The notes beneath the pieces are model-generated. The model did no database searches and was not told the origin of the DNA. It saw nothing but the letters and a program-made list of their open reading frames with translations. From an uncultured Selenomonadales bacterium (lineage in GTDB: Bacteria; Bacillota; Negativicutes; Selenomonadales; Selenomonadaceae), in assembly GCA_937901445.1 (NCBI GenBank), contig CALDHY010000042.1, forward strand, positions 1-64,000: a stretch of DNA of 64,000 nucleotides, given 5' to 3'. Below are positions 27,056-35,900 of the stretch, one piece after another (position 1 is the stretch's first letter; every line of letters begins with the position of its first letter). Position numbers and translations under genes: made by a program.

Positions 27056-27092
27056 AAAAAGCCCCCGACAGAATAAAAAATCCTGTCAGGGA
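27056..27092 (-). terminator. T-box terminator hairpin
   Basis: CCCTGACAG/CTGTCGGGG form the stem around an A/T-rich loop, followed by five T (27060-27056). It would compete with the antiterminator that includes the T-box core. Confidence 0.88.
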
Positions 27093-27227
27093 CGAATTTA
27101 ATATAAAATCCGCGGTGCCACCCTGTTTCACGGAAAAAATTTCGTGCGCTTAGCAAAGTACAATCATACTTCCGGCGATTAACGTACGCCCCACGTCGCC
27201 TCATACTCTTTTAGTGGAATAATGCGG

Positions 27228-27291
27228 TAGTTTTGTAGTTTGATAGTAAAAACTATACCACCACTCCACTATCAAACTATAACACTAAAAT
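27228..27291. repeat. Octamer repeat array inserted in the T-box linker
   Basis: Left arm TAGTTTTG, TAGTTTGA, TAGTAAAA; right arm ACTATACC, ACCACTCC, ACTATCAA, ACTATAAC, ACTAAAAT: both with an 8-nt period. TAGTTTGATAGT (27236-27247) is a perfect 12-nt inverted repeat of 27268-27279. The right arm resembles the octamer array at 10620-10659. Confidence 0.85.
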
Positions 27292-27417
27292 TTCCTTGCG
27301 CCCTCGGCGGTCCATTTGACGAACTGTTTCCGATCCAACTCTCAGCAACGTGGACTCTCTGTACGGGCATTTTTCGCCGTTATCTCCGCGTCAACGGTTT
27401 AATTTTTTATATTGCGT

Positions 27418-27446
27418 AATATAACAAAGGTAAAATAGTTTGTCAA
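27418..27446 (-). promoter_or_regulatory. trpE promoter
   Basis: Minus-strand TTGACA (27446-27441), 17-nt spacer, TATATT (27423-27418). Places the transcript start near 27411, at the beginning of the T-box leader. Confidence 0.85.
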
Positions 27447-27477
27447 GTTTTAAAAAGTTTTAACGTCATTTTTCAGC

Positions 27478-27948
27478 CTACCATTTATAATCAAAAAAAT
27501 CATCGCGTTCCAGTGCCGGAATAAAAATTGAAATAATTATAATGTTTAAATTGCGGTTACTGTACTCAAGCCAATAGCCGTCAGGCGATATGTAAACTTC
27601 ATCCCAATCTTCATCCTGCTTTAAATTTTTATCAATTTTTTTAGCCTCTTGAATAGAAATTCCGGTATGTATGCCATTTGGTAAAGTTCCTTCAAAATCT
27701 TCACAAAGGCAAATTTTAAAAAGTCTGTTTTTAGCAAAAACAAGTTCAATAGCTGAATATTCTTTAGGGCTGCCTTCCTTACAAATTACAATGGTTGTCC
27801 ACGCTTGACCGGTATAATTGTTCGATACTTCAATTTCATAAGAAATGTCATTTTCTTTAAGCAAATTTATAATTTCGTCATAAGATGAATTCAACTTAAA
27901 AATCCCCGTGCCTTCATATGGTATAATTGGCGTTGTTAAATCGATCAT
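27478..27948 (-). CDS. Immunity-like protein (toxin/immunity cassette C)
   Basis: 156 aa, acidic, cytosolic, no signal peptide. Not assigned to a named family, but its composition and place (one base after the stop of a toxin-tail fragment, TGA-A-ATG) are those of polymorphic-toxin immunity proteins. The start GTGIFKLNSSYDEIINLL and the C-terminal YWLEYSNRNLNIIIISIFIP resemble small immunity proteins of Firmicutes. ATG at 27948 follows GGAGGG. Last gene of a decayed cassette array. Confidence 0.6.
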   Translation of the reverse strand: MIDLTTPIIPYEGTGIFKLNSSYDEIINLLKENDISYEIEVSNNYTGQAWTTIVICKEGSPKEYSAIELVFAKNRLFKICLCEDFEGTLPNGIHTGISIQEAKKIDKNLKQDEDWDEVYISPDGYWLEYSNRNLNIIIISIFIPALERDDFFDYKW

Positions 27949-27949
27949 T

Positions 27950-28114
27950 TCAATCCCTCCAAAAAATTAGTTTTGCTTTTTCGTTGCCATCAGTCTCGTA
28001 TTGTTTTTCAGTGCCGTTTATGACTTTAATTTTGCCTTCGTTGGAAGTACTAATTTTAACATAGGGAACATTGCCGTGACGTTTGCTACCATTAGGTGAA
28101 ACCTGAACTTGCTT
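27950..28114 (-). pseudogene. Polymorphic-toxin C-terminal fragment C
   Basis: An open frame of 54 codons without a start, running directly on from the stop of pseudogene B. It reads QVQVSPNGSKRHGNVPYVKIST and so on to a natural-looking end (KAKLIFWRD). The SPNG..HG..PY.KIS pattern is typical of toxin C-terminal domains. The missing N-terminal part means it cannot make a full toxin; it seems to be the tail left behind when a cassette was displaced. Confidence 0.55.
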
Positions 28115-28440
28115 TTATTCGTCGTCGAATTTATAACTTGCGTAGCGAATATCAGTTTCAACGCTGCGTCTTTCTTCAGGATCAACTACTTTTGCGGCGC
28201 GTTTAGTTATAGCCGCGAGAAAATCTTTGCTTTGCGTGCGTTCGGAGACGTCATCAAAAACTTCACCTATCCGGCAAAAAGTTTTGTCGTCACATTCATT
28301 TTCAATAAAATTGATGGTTTCCGCCATATTACGGCTAAGAATTTCAGTTTCAATATCTCAACATTTTTGAATGTTAATATAATCTTCATCGTCAATGCCG
28401 GTCTACGTTTTACTACATCCATAATTTCATTCTTAAGCAT
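28115..28440 (-). pseudogene. Decayed immunity gene B
   Basis: Starts well (ATG 28440 after GGGAGG; MLKNEIMDVVKR) but shifts frame near 28405, then has an in-frame TGA at 28358-28360 before resuming as DIETEILSRNMAETINFIENECDDKTF and VFDDVSERTQSKDFLAAITKRA to a stop at 28115. Joined across both lesions it gives a ~108-aa acidic helical protein resembling a common immunity-like family with a FDDI.E.TQS.EF motif. An internal ATG at 28327 could still make the last 70 residues. Confidence 0.6.
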
Positions 28441-28444
28441 ATTT

Positions 28445-28546
28445 TTACCTCCCCTTTTTAATTGGCTGTATAGAATCCGGAAAGACGGTAGCTATTCTTC
28501 CATTAGTGCGAATAACTCCAACTCTAACTCCCTTATACACCAAGAA
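28445..28546 (-). pseudogene. Polymorphic-toxin C-terminal fragment B
   Basis: A 33-codon tail, in a different frame from the immunity gene before it, reading YKGVRVGVIRTNGRIATVFPDS and ending at 28445. VGVIRTNGRIATVFPDS resembles the end of a nuclease-type toxin domain. There is no start codon, and its stop overlaps the ribosome binding site of the following immunity gene, as in intact toxin-immunity pairs. Confidence 0.5.
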
Positions 28547-28557
28547 TTATTCACGTT

Positions 28558-28851
28558 TCAAGTAAAAAATTCCACGTCAATATATTTTTCGGATTCGGCA
28601 ATTGATTTCCCGTCGAATAAAATTTTGGCGTTGATTAAATTTTGAGCGGCTTTTTCGAGTGAAAAAAAATTATCTTCAGTTTCAACGCTGTAACAAGGCA
28701 TTTTATTACCGCTTTGCCAAACAGAAATTTTTACTTGGTCTGAAGATCCGTTTTCTTTCTGAAAATTATATTGGACGCCGTTATAGGAAAATTCAATTTC
28801 ATCATATTCTGTTATTGTCTTTAGAAATTTTTTTAATGTCATACCTTTCAT
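28558..28851 (-). CDS. Immunity-like protein A
   Basis: 97 aa, with FLKTITEYDEIEFSYNGVQYNFQ at the N-terminus and AAQNLINAKILFDGKSIAE near the end. It is a paralogue of the protein at 29400-29678 (shared pattern F(L/I)..(I/L)....E.EF(S/T)(Y/F)NG..Y, then AKI..). ATG overlaps the stop of the toxin-like gene by four bases (ATGA), so the two are translationally coupled. No assigned family. Confidence 0.65.
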   Translation of the reverse strand: MKGMTLKKFLKTITEYDEIEFSYNGVQYNFQKENGSSDQVKISVWQSGNKMPCYSVETEDNFFSLEKAAQNLINAKILFDGKSIAESEKYIDVEFFT

Positions 28852-29156
28852 TTATCTAGCACCTTCTCTAAGAATTTTTTGTACTTATCATATTCAGTTG
28901 GTGTTAAGTCAATATGTTCTTTTTGTCGAACACCATCAATATAAATATGTTTATGCAAAGACATTTCGCCGTCTTTCATATGATAATCAATATCCACTTT
29001 TGGCTTATTGTCTTCACCGAAAATTCGCAGTTGTTTAAAGACTCCGTTTTTGCCATAAAGCAGATAGGAAACATTTGGAATTTCAGAATTACGCGGCAAA
29101 CTCAAACTTTGATTGAGATTATCAGGACGCAGAATCGGAACACCGTATGTACCCAT
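28848..29156 (-). CDS. Toxin-domain-like protein A
   Basis: 102 aa with an ATG at 29156 after AGAAGG. Reads like a free-standing C-terminal toxin domain: VFKQLRIFGEDNKPKVDIDYHMKDGEMSLHKHIY, with D-Y-H and H-K-H residues that could form an active site. No secretion or delivery domain. Coupled to immunity gene A. It may be a cassette remnant that still has a usable start, or a small toxin acting inside the cell. Activity is inference only. Confidence 0.55.
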   Translation of the reverse strand: MGTYGVPILRPDNLNQSLSLPRNSEIPNVSYLLYGKNGVFKQLRIFGEDNKPKVDIDYHMKDGEMSLHKHIYIDGVRQKEHIDLTPTEYDKYKKFLEKVLDK

Positions 29157-29362
29157 TTAGCCGACCTTCTTTCTAACTTTTGAAATCCGTTCGGGATAAT
29201 TGACAAGTAGTTAAACAATTATTTGTCAAGTACTTGTTTTTTTACCGTTGCGTTTACGGAATTTTTTTGCGCTGCTTAAATCAAAAATCATTGCGTTGTC
29301 TTCGTCAGAGACGAAACTTTAGCATTTTATTTTTCGTTTTGCAAATATCAAATGATTCACAA
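29157..29362. other. Intergenic region, no gene seen
   Basis: About 200 nt between toxin-like gene A and the terminator. No open frame of note and no clear homology to the cassettes by eye. A short inverted pair, TTGACAAGTAG and TACTTGTCAA-like (around 29200-29236), may be a promoter or hairpin for gene A. Confidence 0.4.
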
Positions 29363-29367
29363 ATAAA

Positions 29368-29399
29368 AAAATCTCCCTTTACAAGGAGATTAAAAAATT
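29368..29399. terminator. Terminator after the valS-linked immunity gene
   Basis: AATCTCC (29370-29376) pairs with GGAGATT (29385-29391), with A runs on one side and T runs on the other for the minus direction. It separates the valS unit from the toxin cassettes. Confidence 0.8.
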
Positions 29400-29678
29400 T
29401 TATCCGTAATTTACGGTAATATTTTGCTCACATTCGCAGATAGTTTGATTTTCAAAAATTTTCGCCGTTTTAAATTTTTCAACTACATTTTGCCTTGAAA
29501 AATCTGTACAGCAAAATAATTCTTGAGGCTTTTCCTCGATTGAGTACAAAGCAAGCGTGTAGGTATCGTTTTCATTAATCCAGCCGGAAATCAGATATTT
29601 TTTACCGTTGAAAGTAAATTCTGTTTCGGCGTTGTAGTGTAAATCTTCAATGAATTGGCTAAAATTTTTACCTGTCAT
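29400..29678 (-). CDS. Orphan immunity-like protein coupled to valS
   Basis: 92 aa, a paralogue of immunity-like protein A (28558-28851): FIEDLHYNAETEFTFNGKKYLISG, then VEKFKTAKIFENQTICECE. There is no toxin tail next to it. Its ATG overlaps the valS stop (ATGA), so it is translated from the valS message and should be made constitutively. Function unknown; an orphan immunity gene kept under housekeeping control is the simplest reading. Confidence 0.65.
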   Translation of the reverse strand: MTGKNFSQFIEDLHYNAETEFTFNGKKYLISGWINENDTYTLALYSIEEKPQELFCCTDFSRQNVVEKFKTAKIFENQTICECEQNITVNYG

Positions 29679-32305
29679 AAATTTTTGAGTTGTTCTATTC
29701 TGGATTCGACGGACGAAATTTTTTCCTGCGCGGCGGCAAGTTTTTCTTTTTCGGCTTGTACAACTTCAGCGGGAGCCTTGCTGATAAATTTTTCATTTTT
29801 GAGTTTGCCTTCGGTTGACGCAATACCTTTTTTGAGTTTGTCAAGTTCTTTGGTAAGGCGGGCAATTTCTTTTTCAGTGTCGATTAAGTTTTTGAGCGGC
29901 AGGAAAATTTCAACGCCGCCCGCAACGCCGGTTAAAGCGTGTTGCGGTTTTTCATTTGAAAAAGTTACAGGTTCGGCGGCGGCAAGTTCAGAAATATACT
30001 TGACATTGGATTTTACAATTTCCGAAATTTCGGCGTTGGCAATTTTTAAAACCACTTCAGATTTTTTGCGCGGCTCCACGCCAACTTCATTTTTCAAATT
30101 GCGAATGACTTTTATAATTTCTGTAACAGTCTGCATTTGAGTTTCTGCCGCGTCGTCAATTTCGCCCGCCTCTACCCACTTTGCAAGCATTATGGAGCCT
30201 TCAGCATTCGGCAACTTTTGGCGGATAATTTCAGTTAAAAACGGCATAAACGGATGAAGGAGGCGCAAGGATTTTTCAAGCACGGTATTTAAAACATAAA
30301 GAGCGGCAGACTTAGCGCGGGCGTCTTCGCCGTACAAACGCGCCTTTGTCAATTCAATGTACCAATCGCAAAATTCCGACCAAATGAAATCGTACATAAG
30401 CCGCGCCGCTTCACCGAGTTCAAATTTATTAAGATTTTCTGTAACACTTTTTGCCGTGCGGTTTAAGCGGGAAATTATCCACTTGTCAGCCAAAGTTAAA
30501 TCACTTTCAGCCGGTTTAAAATCAGCGTCAAAGTTTTCAAGATTCATCAACAAAAACCTTGACGCGTTCCAAATTTTGTTTGCAAAGTTTCGCGCAGATT
30601 CAACGCGCTGCCAAGAAAATCTTAAATCGTTGCCGGGCGTGTTGCCTGTAACCAACATAAAGCGCAAAGAGTCCGCGCCGTATTTGTCAATAACCTCAAC
30701 AGGATCTATACCGTTGCCGAGCGATTTACTCATTTTCCTGTTTTGTTCATCGCGTACAAGTCCATGAATGAAAATATTTCTGAATGGAACTTCGCCCTGA
30801 AATTTCAAGCCCATCATAATCATTCGAGCAACCCAAAAGAAAATAATATCGTAGCCAGTTACAAGTGTTGACGTAGGATAAAATTTTTTAAGCTCGGGCG
30901 TGTCATTCGGATACCCCATTGTAGAGAAAGGCCACAGCGCGCTTGAAAACCATGTGTCCAAAACGTCTTCATCTTGATGAATGTTTTTGCTGTGGCAATG
31001 TTCGCACTCTGTAACGTCATTTTCTGAAACAGTCATTTTGCCGCAGTCGTCGCAGTACCAAGCAGGGATTCTGTGACCCCACCAAAGTTGGCGGCTAATG
31101 CACCAATCACGGATATTTTCAAGCCAATTTATATAAATTTTGCTGAAACGGTCGGGGACAAATTTAGTATCGCCGTTTTTAACAGCGTCAATCGCAGGCG
31201 CGGCTAAACTTTCCATTTTAACGAACCATTGACGACTAACCAGCGGCTCAACCGTAGTATTACAGCGCGAACAATGCCCTACCGCGTGTTCGTGATTTTC
31301 AGTTGAAACCAAAACGCCCGCCGCCTTTAAATCTTCGACGATTAATTTTCTGCATTCGTACCTGTCAAGACCTGAATATTTGCCTAAGCCTTCAGCCATT
31401 GTGCCGTCATTGTTGATAACTTTAACCTGCGCGAGGTTGTGGCGAAGTCCCATTTCAAAATCGTTGGGATCGTGCGCGGGCGTAACTTTTACCGCGCCTG
31501 TACCAAATTCTTTGTCAACGTATTCATCAGCAAACAAAGGAATTTCACGATTGACGATTGGCAAAATTAAAGTGCGTCCAACCAAATTTTTATAGCGTTC
31601 GTCGTCGGGGTGAACTGCAACGCCCGTATCGCCCAACATTGTTTCAGGGCGCGTGGTTGCAACTTCGACGTATTCATCACTGTCTTTAAACTTGTAGCGC
31701 AAATGCCACAAATGCCCTTGCTCGGTTACGTGTTCAACTTCAATATCTGAAAGTGCGGTGTTGCACTTCGGACACCAATTAGTAATTCGGTTGCCGCGAT
31801 AAATCAAGCCTTCGTTGTACAGCGTAACAAAAACTTTTCTCACGGCGGCGGAGCAACCTTCATCCATTGTAAAGCGTTCACGATCCCAATCGCAACTTGC
31901 ACCCAAAATTCTAAGTTGTTGAGTAATTCGGTTGCCGTATTTTTCTTTCCACTGCCAAACGCGCTTTAAAAATTTTTCCCTGCCGAGTTTGTAACGATTT
32001 GTACCTTCCTCGCGCAGGCTTGCCTCAACGCGGGCTTGAGTTGCAATTCCGGCGTGATCTGTACCGGGCATCCACAAAGTATTATAACCTTTCATTCTGT
32101 GATAACGAATTAAAATATCTTGTAAAGTTTCGTCGAGCGCGTGCCCCATATGAAGTTGACCGGTAACATTGGGCGGCGGGATAACTATGCTGTAAGGTTC
32201 ACCGGCGCGGTCTGCCGTTGTATGAAAATTTTTATCTTTTTCCCATTGCGCGTAAATTTCACGTTCAAAATTTTGCGGCTCATAGACTTTTGAAATATTT
32301 TCCAA
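29675..32305 (-). CDS. valS: Valyl-tRNA synthetase
   Basis: 876 aa class I synthetase. PPPNVTGQLHMGHAL (HIGH motif), editing domain with TTRPETMLGDTGVAV, zinc-type [16 protein letters not shown], and the C-terminal coiled coil (NLIDTEKEIARLTKELDKLKKGI). TTG start at 32305 is chosen because GGAGG (32318-32314) is 8 nt away and an upstream ATG has none. Cotranscribed with an orphan immunity-like gene downstream. No T-box. Confidence 0.98.
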   Translation of the reverse strand: MENISKVYEPQNFEREIYAQWEKDKNFHTTADRAGEPYSIVIPPPNVTGQLHMGHALDETLQDILIRYHRMKGYNTLWMPGTDHAGIATQARVEASLREEGTNRYKLGREKFLKRVWQWKEKYGNRITQQLRILGASCDWDRERFTMDEGCSAAVRKVFVTLYNEGLIYRGNRITNWCPKCNTALSDIEVEHVTEQGHLWHLRYKFKDSDEYVEVATTRPETMLGDTGVAVHPDDERYKNLVGRTLILPIVNREIPLFADEYVDKEFGTGAVKVTPAHDPNDFEMGLRHNLAQVKVINNDGTMAEGLGKYSGLDRYECRKLIVEDLKAAGVLVSTENHEHAVGHCSRCNTTVEPLVSRQWFVKMESLAAPAIDAVKNGDTKFVPDRFSKIYINWLENIRDWCISRQLWWGHRIPAWYCDDCGKMTVSENDVTECEHCHSKNIHQDEDVLDTWFSSALWPFSTMGYPNDTPELKKFYPTSTLVTGYDIIFFWVARMIMMGLKFQGEVPFRNIFIHGLVRDEQNRKMSKSLGNGIDPVEVIDKYGADSLRFMLVTGNTPGNDLRFSWQRVESARNFANKIWNASRFLLMNLENFDADFKPAESDLTLADKWIISRLNRTAKSVTENLNKFELGEAARLMYDFIWSEFCDWYIELTKARLYGEDARAKSAALYVLNTVLEKSLRLLHPFMPFLTEIIRQKLPNAEGSIMLAKWVEAGEIDDAAETQMQTVTEIIKVIRNLKNEVGVEPRKKSEVVLKIANAEISEIVKSNVKYISELAAAEPVTFSNEKPQHALTGVAGGVEIFLPLKNLIDTEKEIARLTKELDKLKKGIASTEGKLKNEKFISKAPAEVVQAEKEKLAAAQEKISSVESRIEQLKNL

Positions 32306-32312
32306 AATAAAA

Positions 32313-32368
32313 ACCTCCAATAAAAAATCTGCCACGTATTTTAAACCGTAGCAGAAATTTTTTCAACG
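32313..32368 (-). terminator. Terminator within a direct repeat, left flank of the lipoprotein gene
   Basis: CTGCCACG/CGTAGCAG (32329-32354) form an 8-bp stem with one mismatch, with six T on the minus side. It ends the lipoprotein gene. The whole 56-bp stretch, including the valS ribosome binding site, is nearly repeated at 34137-34194. Confidence 0.8.
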
Positions 32369-34126
32369 TGAAACTTTTATCAGAACATCTTCAGCAGATT
32401 TTATATTATCGACGCGCAAATTTTGGGCGTAACCGTAGCCTTCAGATTGCCCGTTGAAGTCTACAAATTTATAATCTACGTACATAACCAAAATATTTTT
32501 GCCTTCAGAATTTTTGGCGGGCGTGATAAAAAATTGGTGCGGATTGTTTGCAACATTGAAAGCCAAAAACGGCGCGGATTTTCCAATAGCGTAAATGGTA
32601 TTAAGGCGCGGCGTGTCGTTTGCAGGATTTATATTGAAGTTTTGAATTTCGCCGCTGTTTAAAGATTTCCAATCTCCATTAATTGCGCCGTAGATATTTT
32701 TCTTGTCCTCCGCCGAAAAATTATCAAAATATAAATTTGTTCGCATATCGGCTTCAGCTTTCGGTACAGCATTAAAATTCATTTTTAGTTTGTCTCTGAA
32801 AAGATAATTCGGCGTTATTTGTTCATAGTATTTTTCTGAAAATTTTTCGTTGTCGAAGTGATTAAAATCAGACGTCGTATCATAATTCCTAATTAAAACG
32901 TCTTTTGCCGCGCCTACATTTTCAATTTTAAAGCCTTCGCCTCCCAAAAGTTTATAATTAACGTACATAAGCAAAACATTTTCCCGCTTGCCGTCTTTAA
33001 TGCGAAGTGCAGGAGTTATAAAATAATCGTCAAATACAACGAACGGCGAATTTTTTGCAAGTGCATAAATCGTATTGATTTTTTGTTGGTCTGTACGGTG
33101 TTCATTTGCGGGATTGATATAAAATAATTTTGTTTCGCCGGTAAAAAGTGAAGTCCATTCTGCGTTGAAAATTGAATAAATTTTTTCGTTGTAGTCGTTT
33201 GAATAGGATTTTTCCGAAATTAAAAAGTCGTCTGCACTTTGTGGCAAAAAAGTTTGTTCAAATTCAAATGGAAAAAGCCACTGCGGGATTAGCGAATTGT
33301 AATAATCGTCAAAGGATTTTTTGTCGCTGTAATGTTCCATATCGACCCACAACGCCGCGTAAATATTTTCAAGAGCTTGTGCTGAATTTTTTATATTGTC
33401 GAGATTTTCATTTTTATCAAAAACGTGATATTTTGCAAAGTCCAATAAATCTAAGGCATCAGGGATTTTTAAACCTGCGCGAACTTTATTTTCATCAACC
33501 ATTGCTGCAAAACTTCGATACATTATTTCAGCAATTTTCATTTCGGTATTGTAAGTTTCAGCTGAAAGATTTTCCGGCGAATTTAATTTTGTCAAAACTT
33601 CATAGCCCTTGCCGCGTGCCTGCAAAAATTCTTTATTTTTTTCGACAGCATTTTGAACGTAACTGTAATCTTTAGCCGCCGCTGTCAAAGTTTTTTTATA
33701 ATCTTCCAAAAAACTTTCTGTCATAGAATCATTTACAATTCCGCCAATAATTCCGCCGACGCCCGGTAAACTGTTCAACAAAAAAGCCGTACCTTCGCCG
33801 ACGGCTTGAGGATTTTTACTCTGCAATTCAATCATTCGCAAATTTAAAACGTAATTTATTAAATGGTAACGTTCGTTAGGATTATTTTCGACGTACCCAA
33901 TAATTTCCTGTTCAAGCTGCGGTATTGTAATATTTTCCAATGATTCATCAAAAATTTTTTGAACCGGCTGAATAATTTCTTGTTTAACGGGTTTATTATT
34001 CGATTCAGTTTTTTCTTCAACTTTTGGAACTTCAGAATTTTTTTCTTTGACAGATTGATTTTCACTGCCGCAACCGGTAATAAAAACACCTGCCAATAAA
34101 ATTAAAGCTAAGATTTTGTTTTTCAA
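32363..34126 (-). CDS. Large putative lipoprotein with two C-terminal repeats
   Basis: About 587 aa. TTG at 34126 with GGAGG at 34142-34138 gives a clean lipoprotein signal (KNKILALILLAGVFITGCGS, Cys ~20); longer starts spoil it. A Lys/Glu/Pro-rich linker follows, then a helical domain (to ~290), then two copies of a ~120-aa domain: both have IY..(F/I)N..W.SL..GE...F.INPAN, then (K/R)(I/L)NTIYA(L/I)..(S/N).PF..F, FITPA and a final (A/S)(A/E)(K/D)DVLI. Not recognised. Likely anchored in a membrane with the repeats exposed. Confidence 0.75.
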   Translation of the reverse strand: MKNKILALILLAGVFITGCGSENQSVKEKNSEVPKVEEKTESNNKPVKQEIIQPVQKIFDESLENITIPQLEQEIIGYVENNPNERYHLINYVLNLRMIELQSKNPQAVGEGTAFLLNSLPGVGGIIGGIVNDSMTESFLEDYKKTLTAAAKDYSYVQNAVEKNKEFLQARGKGYEVLTKLNSPENLSAETYNTEMKIAEIMYRSFAAMVDENKVRAGLKIPDALDLLDFAKYHVFDKNENLDNIKNSAQALENIYAALWVDMEHYSDKKSFDDYYNSLIPQWLFPFEFEQTFLPQSADDFLISEKSYSNDYNEKIYSIFNAEWTSLFTGETKLFYINPANEHRTDQQKINTIYALAKNSPFVVFDDYFITPALRIKDGKRENVLLMYVNYKLLGGEGFKIENVGAAKDVLIRNYDTTSDFNHFDNEKFSEKYYEQITPNYLFRDKLKMNFNAVPKAEADMRTNLYFDNFSAEDKKNIYGAINGDWKSLNSGEIQNFNINPANDTPRLNTIYAIGKSAPFLAFNVANNPHQFFITPAKNSEGKNILVMYVDYKFVDFNGQSEGYGYAQNLRVDNIKSAEDVLIKVSR

Positions 34127-34136
34127 AAAAATTAAC

Positions 34137-34194
34137 ACCTCCAAAATAAAAAAATCTGCCACAATTTTAAACTGTAGCAGAAATTTTTTCAACG
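34137..34194 (-). terminator. Terminator within a direct repeat, right flank of the lipoprotein gene
   Basis: CTGCCACA..TGTAGCAG stem with T run on the minus strand, ending the beta-glucosidase gene. Almost identical to 32313-32368. Confidence 0.8.
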
Positions 34195-34211
34195 ATATAA
34201 ATTTTCAAATT

Positions 34212-35654
<1,443 letters not shown>

Positions 35655-35734
35655 TTAACTAACTGCAGAAATTGTATACAAAATATTTTATTCAGTCAAT
35701 CAAAAATTTATCTTTTTCTGTTAAAATTATACAA

Positions 35735-35893
35735 TTTTTAATTTGAAAATCTTGAAACTTTCAACGCCTTAAAACCTATTGCCCCGCAAATGATTAACAA
35801 AATTATCGCCACGATAAAGACTGCGCCGTAGCCGCCAATTTCAGCCAAAAATCCCCACGCCGCCATTCCTATTGCCGCTGAAACTGTCAACCC
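35735..35893 (-). pseudogene. Tandem duplicate of the 3' end of the MFS gene
   Basis: 159 bp matching 35898-36056 with four mismatches and no gap (163-bp period). It repeats the last ~50 codons and the stop of the MFS gene directly downstream of it. Without a start it is a non-functional relic, probably from unequal recombination or replication slippage. Confidence 0.92.
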
Positions 35894-35900
35894 CAAAATT

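Larger units (their letters stand above)
27056..27411 (-). promoter_or_regulatory. Tryptophan T-box leader
   Basis: Minus-strand leader of trpE. The T-box core AGGGTGGCACCGCGG lies at 27124-27110. A stem I with the GAGAGTCCACG start begins near 27360, and a TGG triplet at 27314-27312 followed by ACC is the likely Trp specifier. The terminator alternative follows the T-box. Uncharged tRNA-Trp would favour antitermination. Unusual: an octamer repeat hairpin is inserted in the linker (27228-27291). Confidence 0.92.

Noticed and set aside
27478..29678. Prophage or insertion sequence
   Set aside because: No integrase, transposase, structural gene or terminal repeats; the tail-immunity spacing fits displaced toxin cassettes instead.
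32140..32335. Longer valS start at 32335
   Set aside because: It lacks a ribosome binding site and would add residues from the upstream terminator; TTG 32305 has GGAGG at 8 nt.
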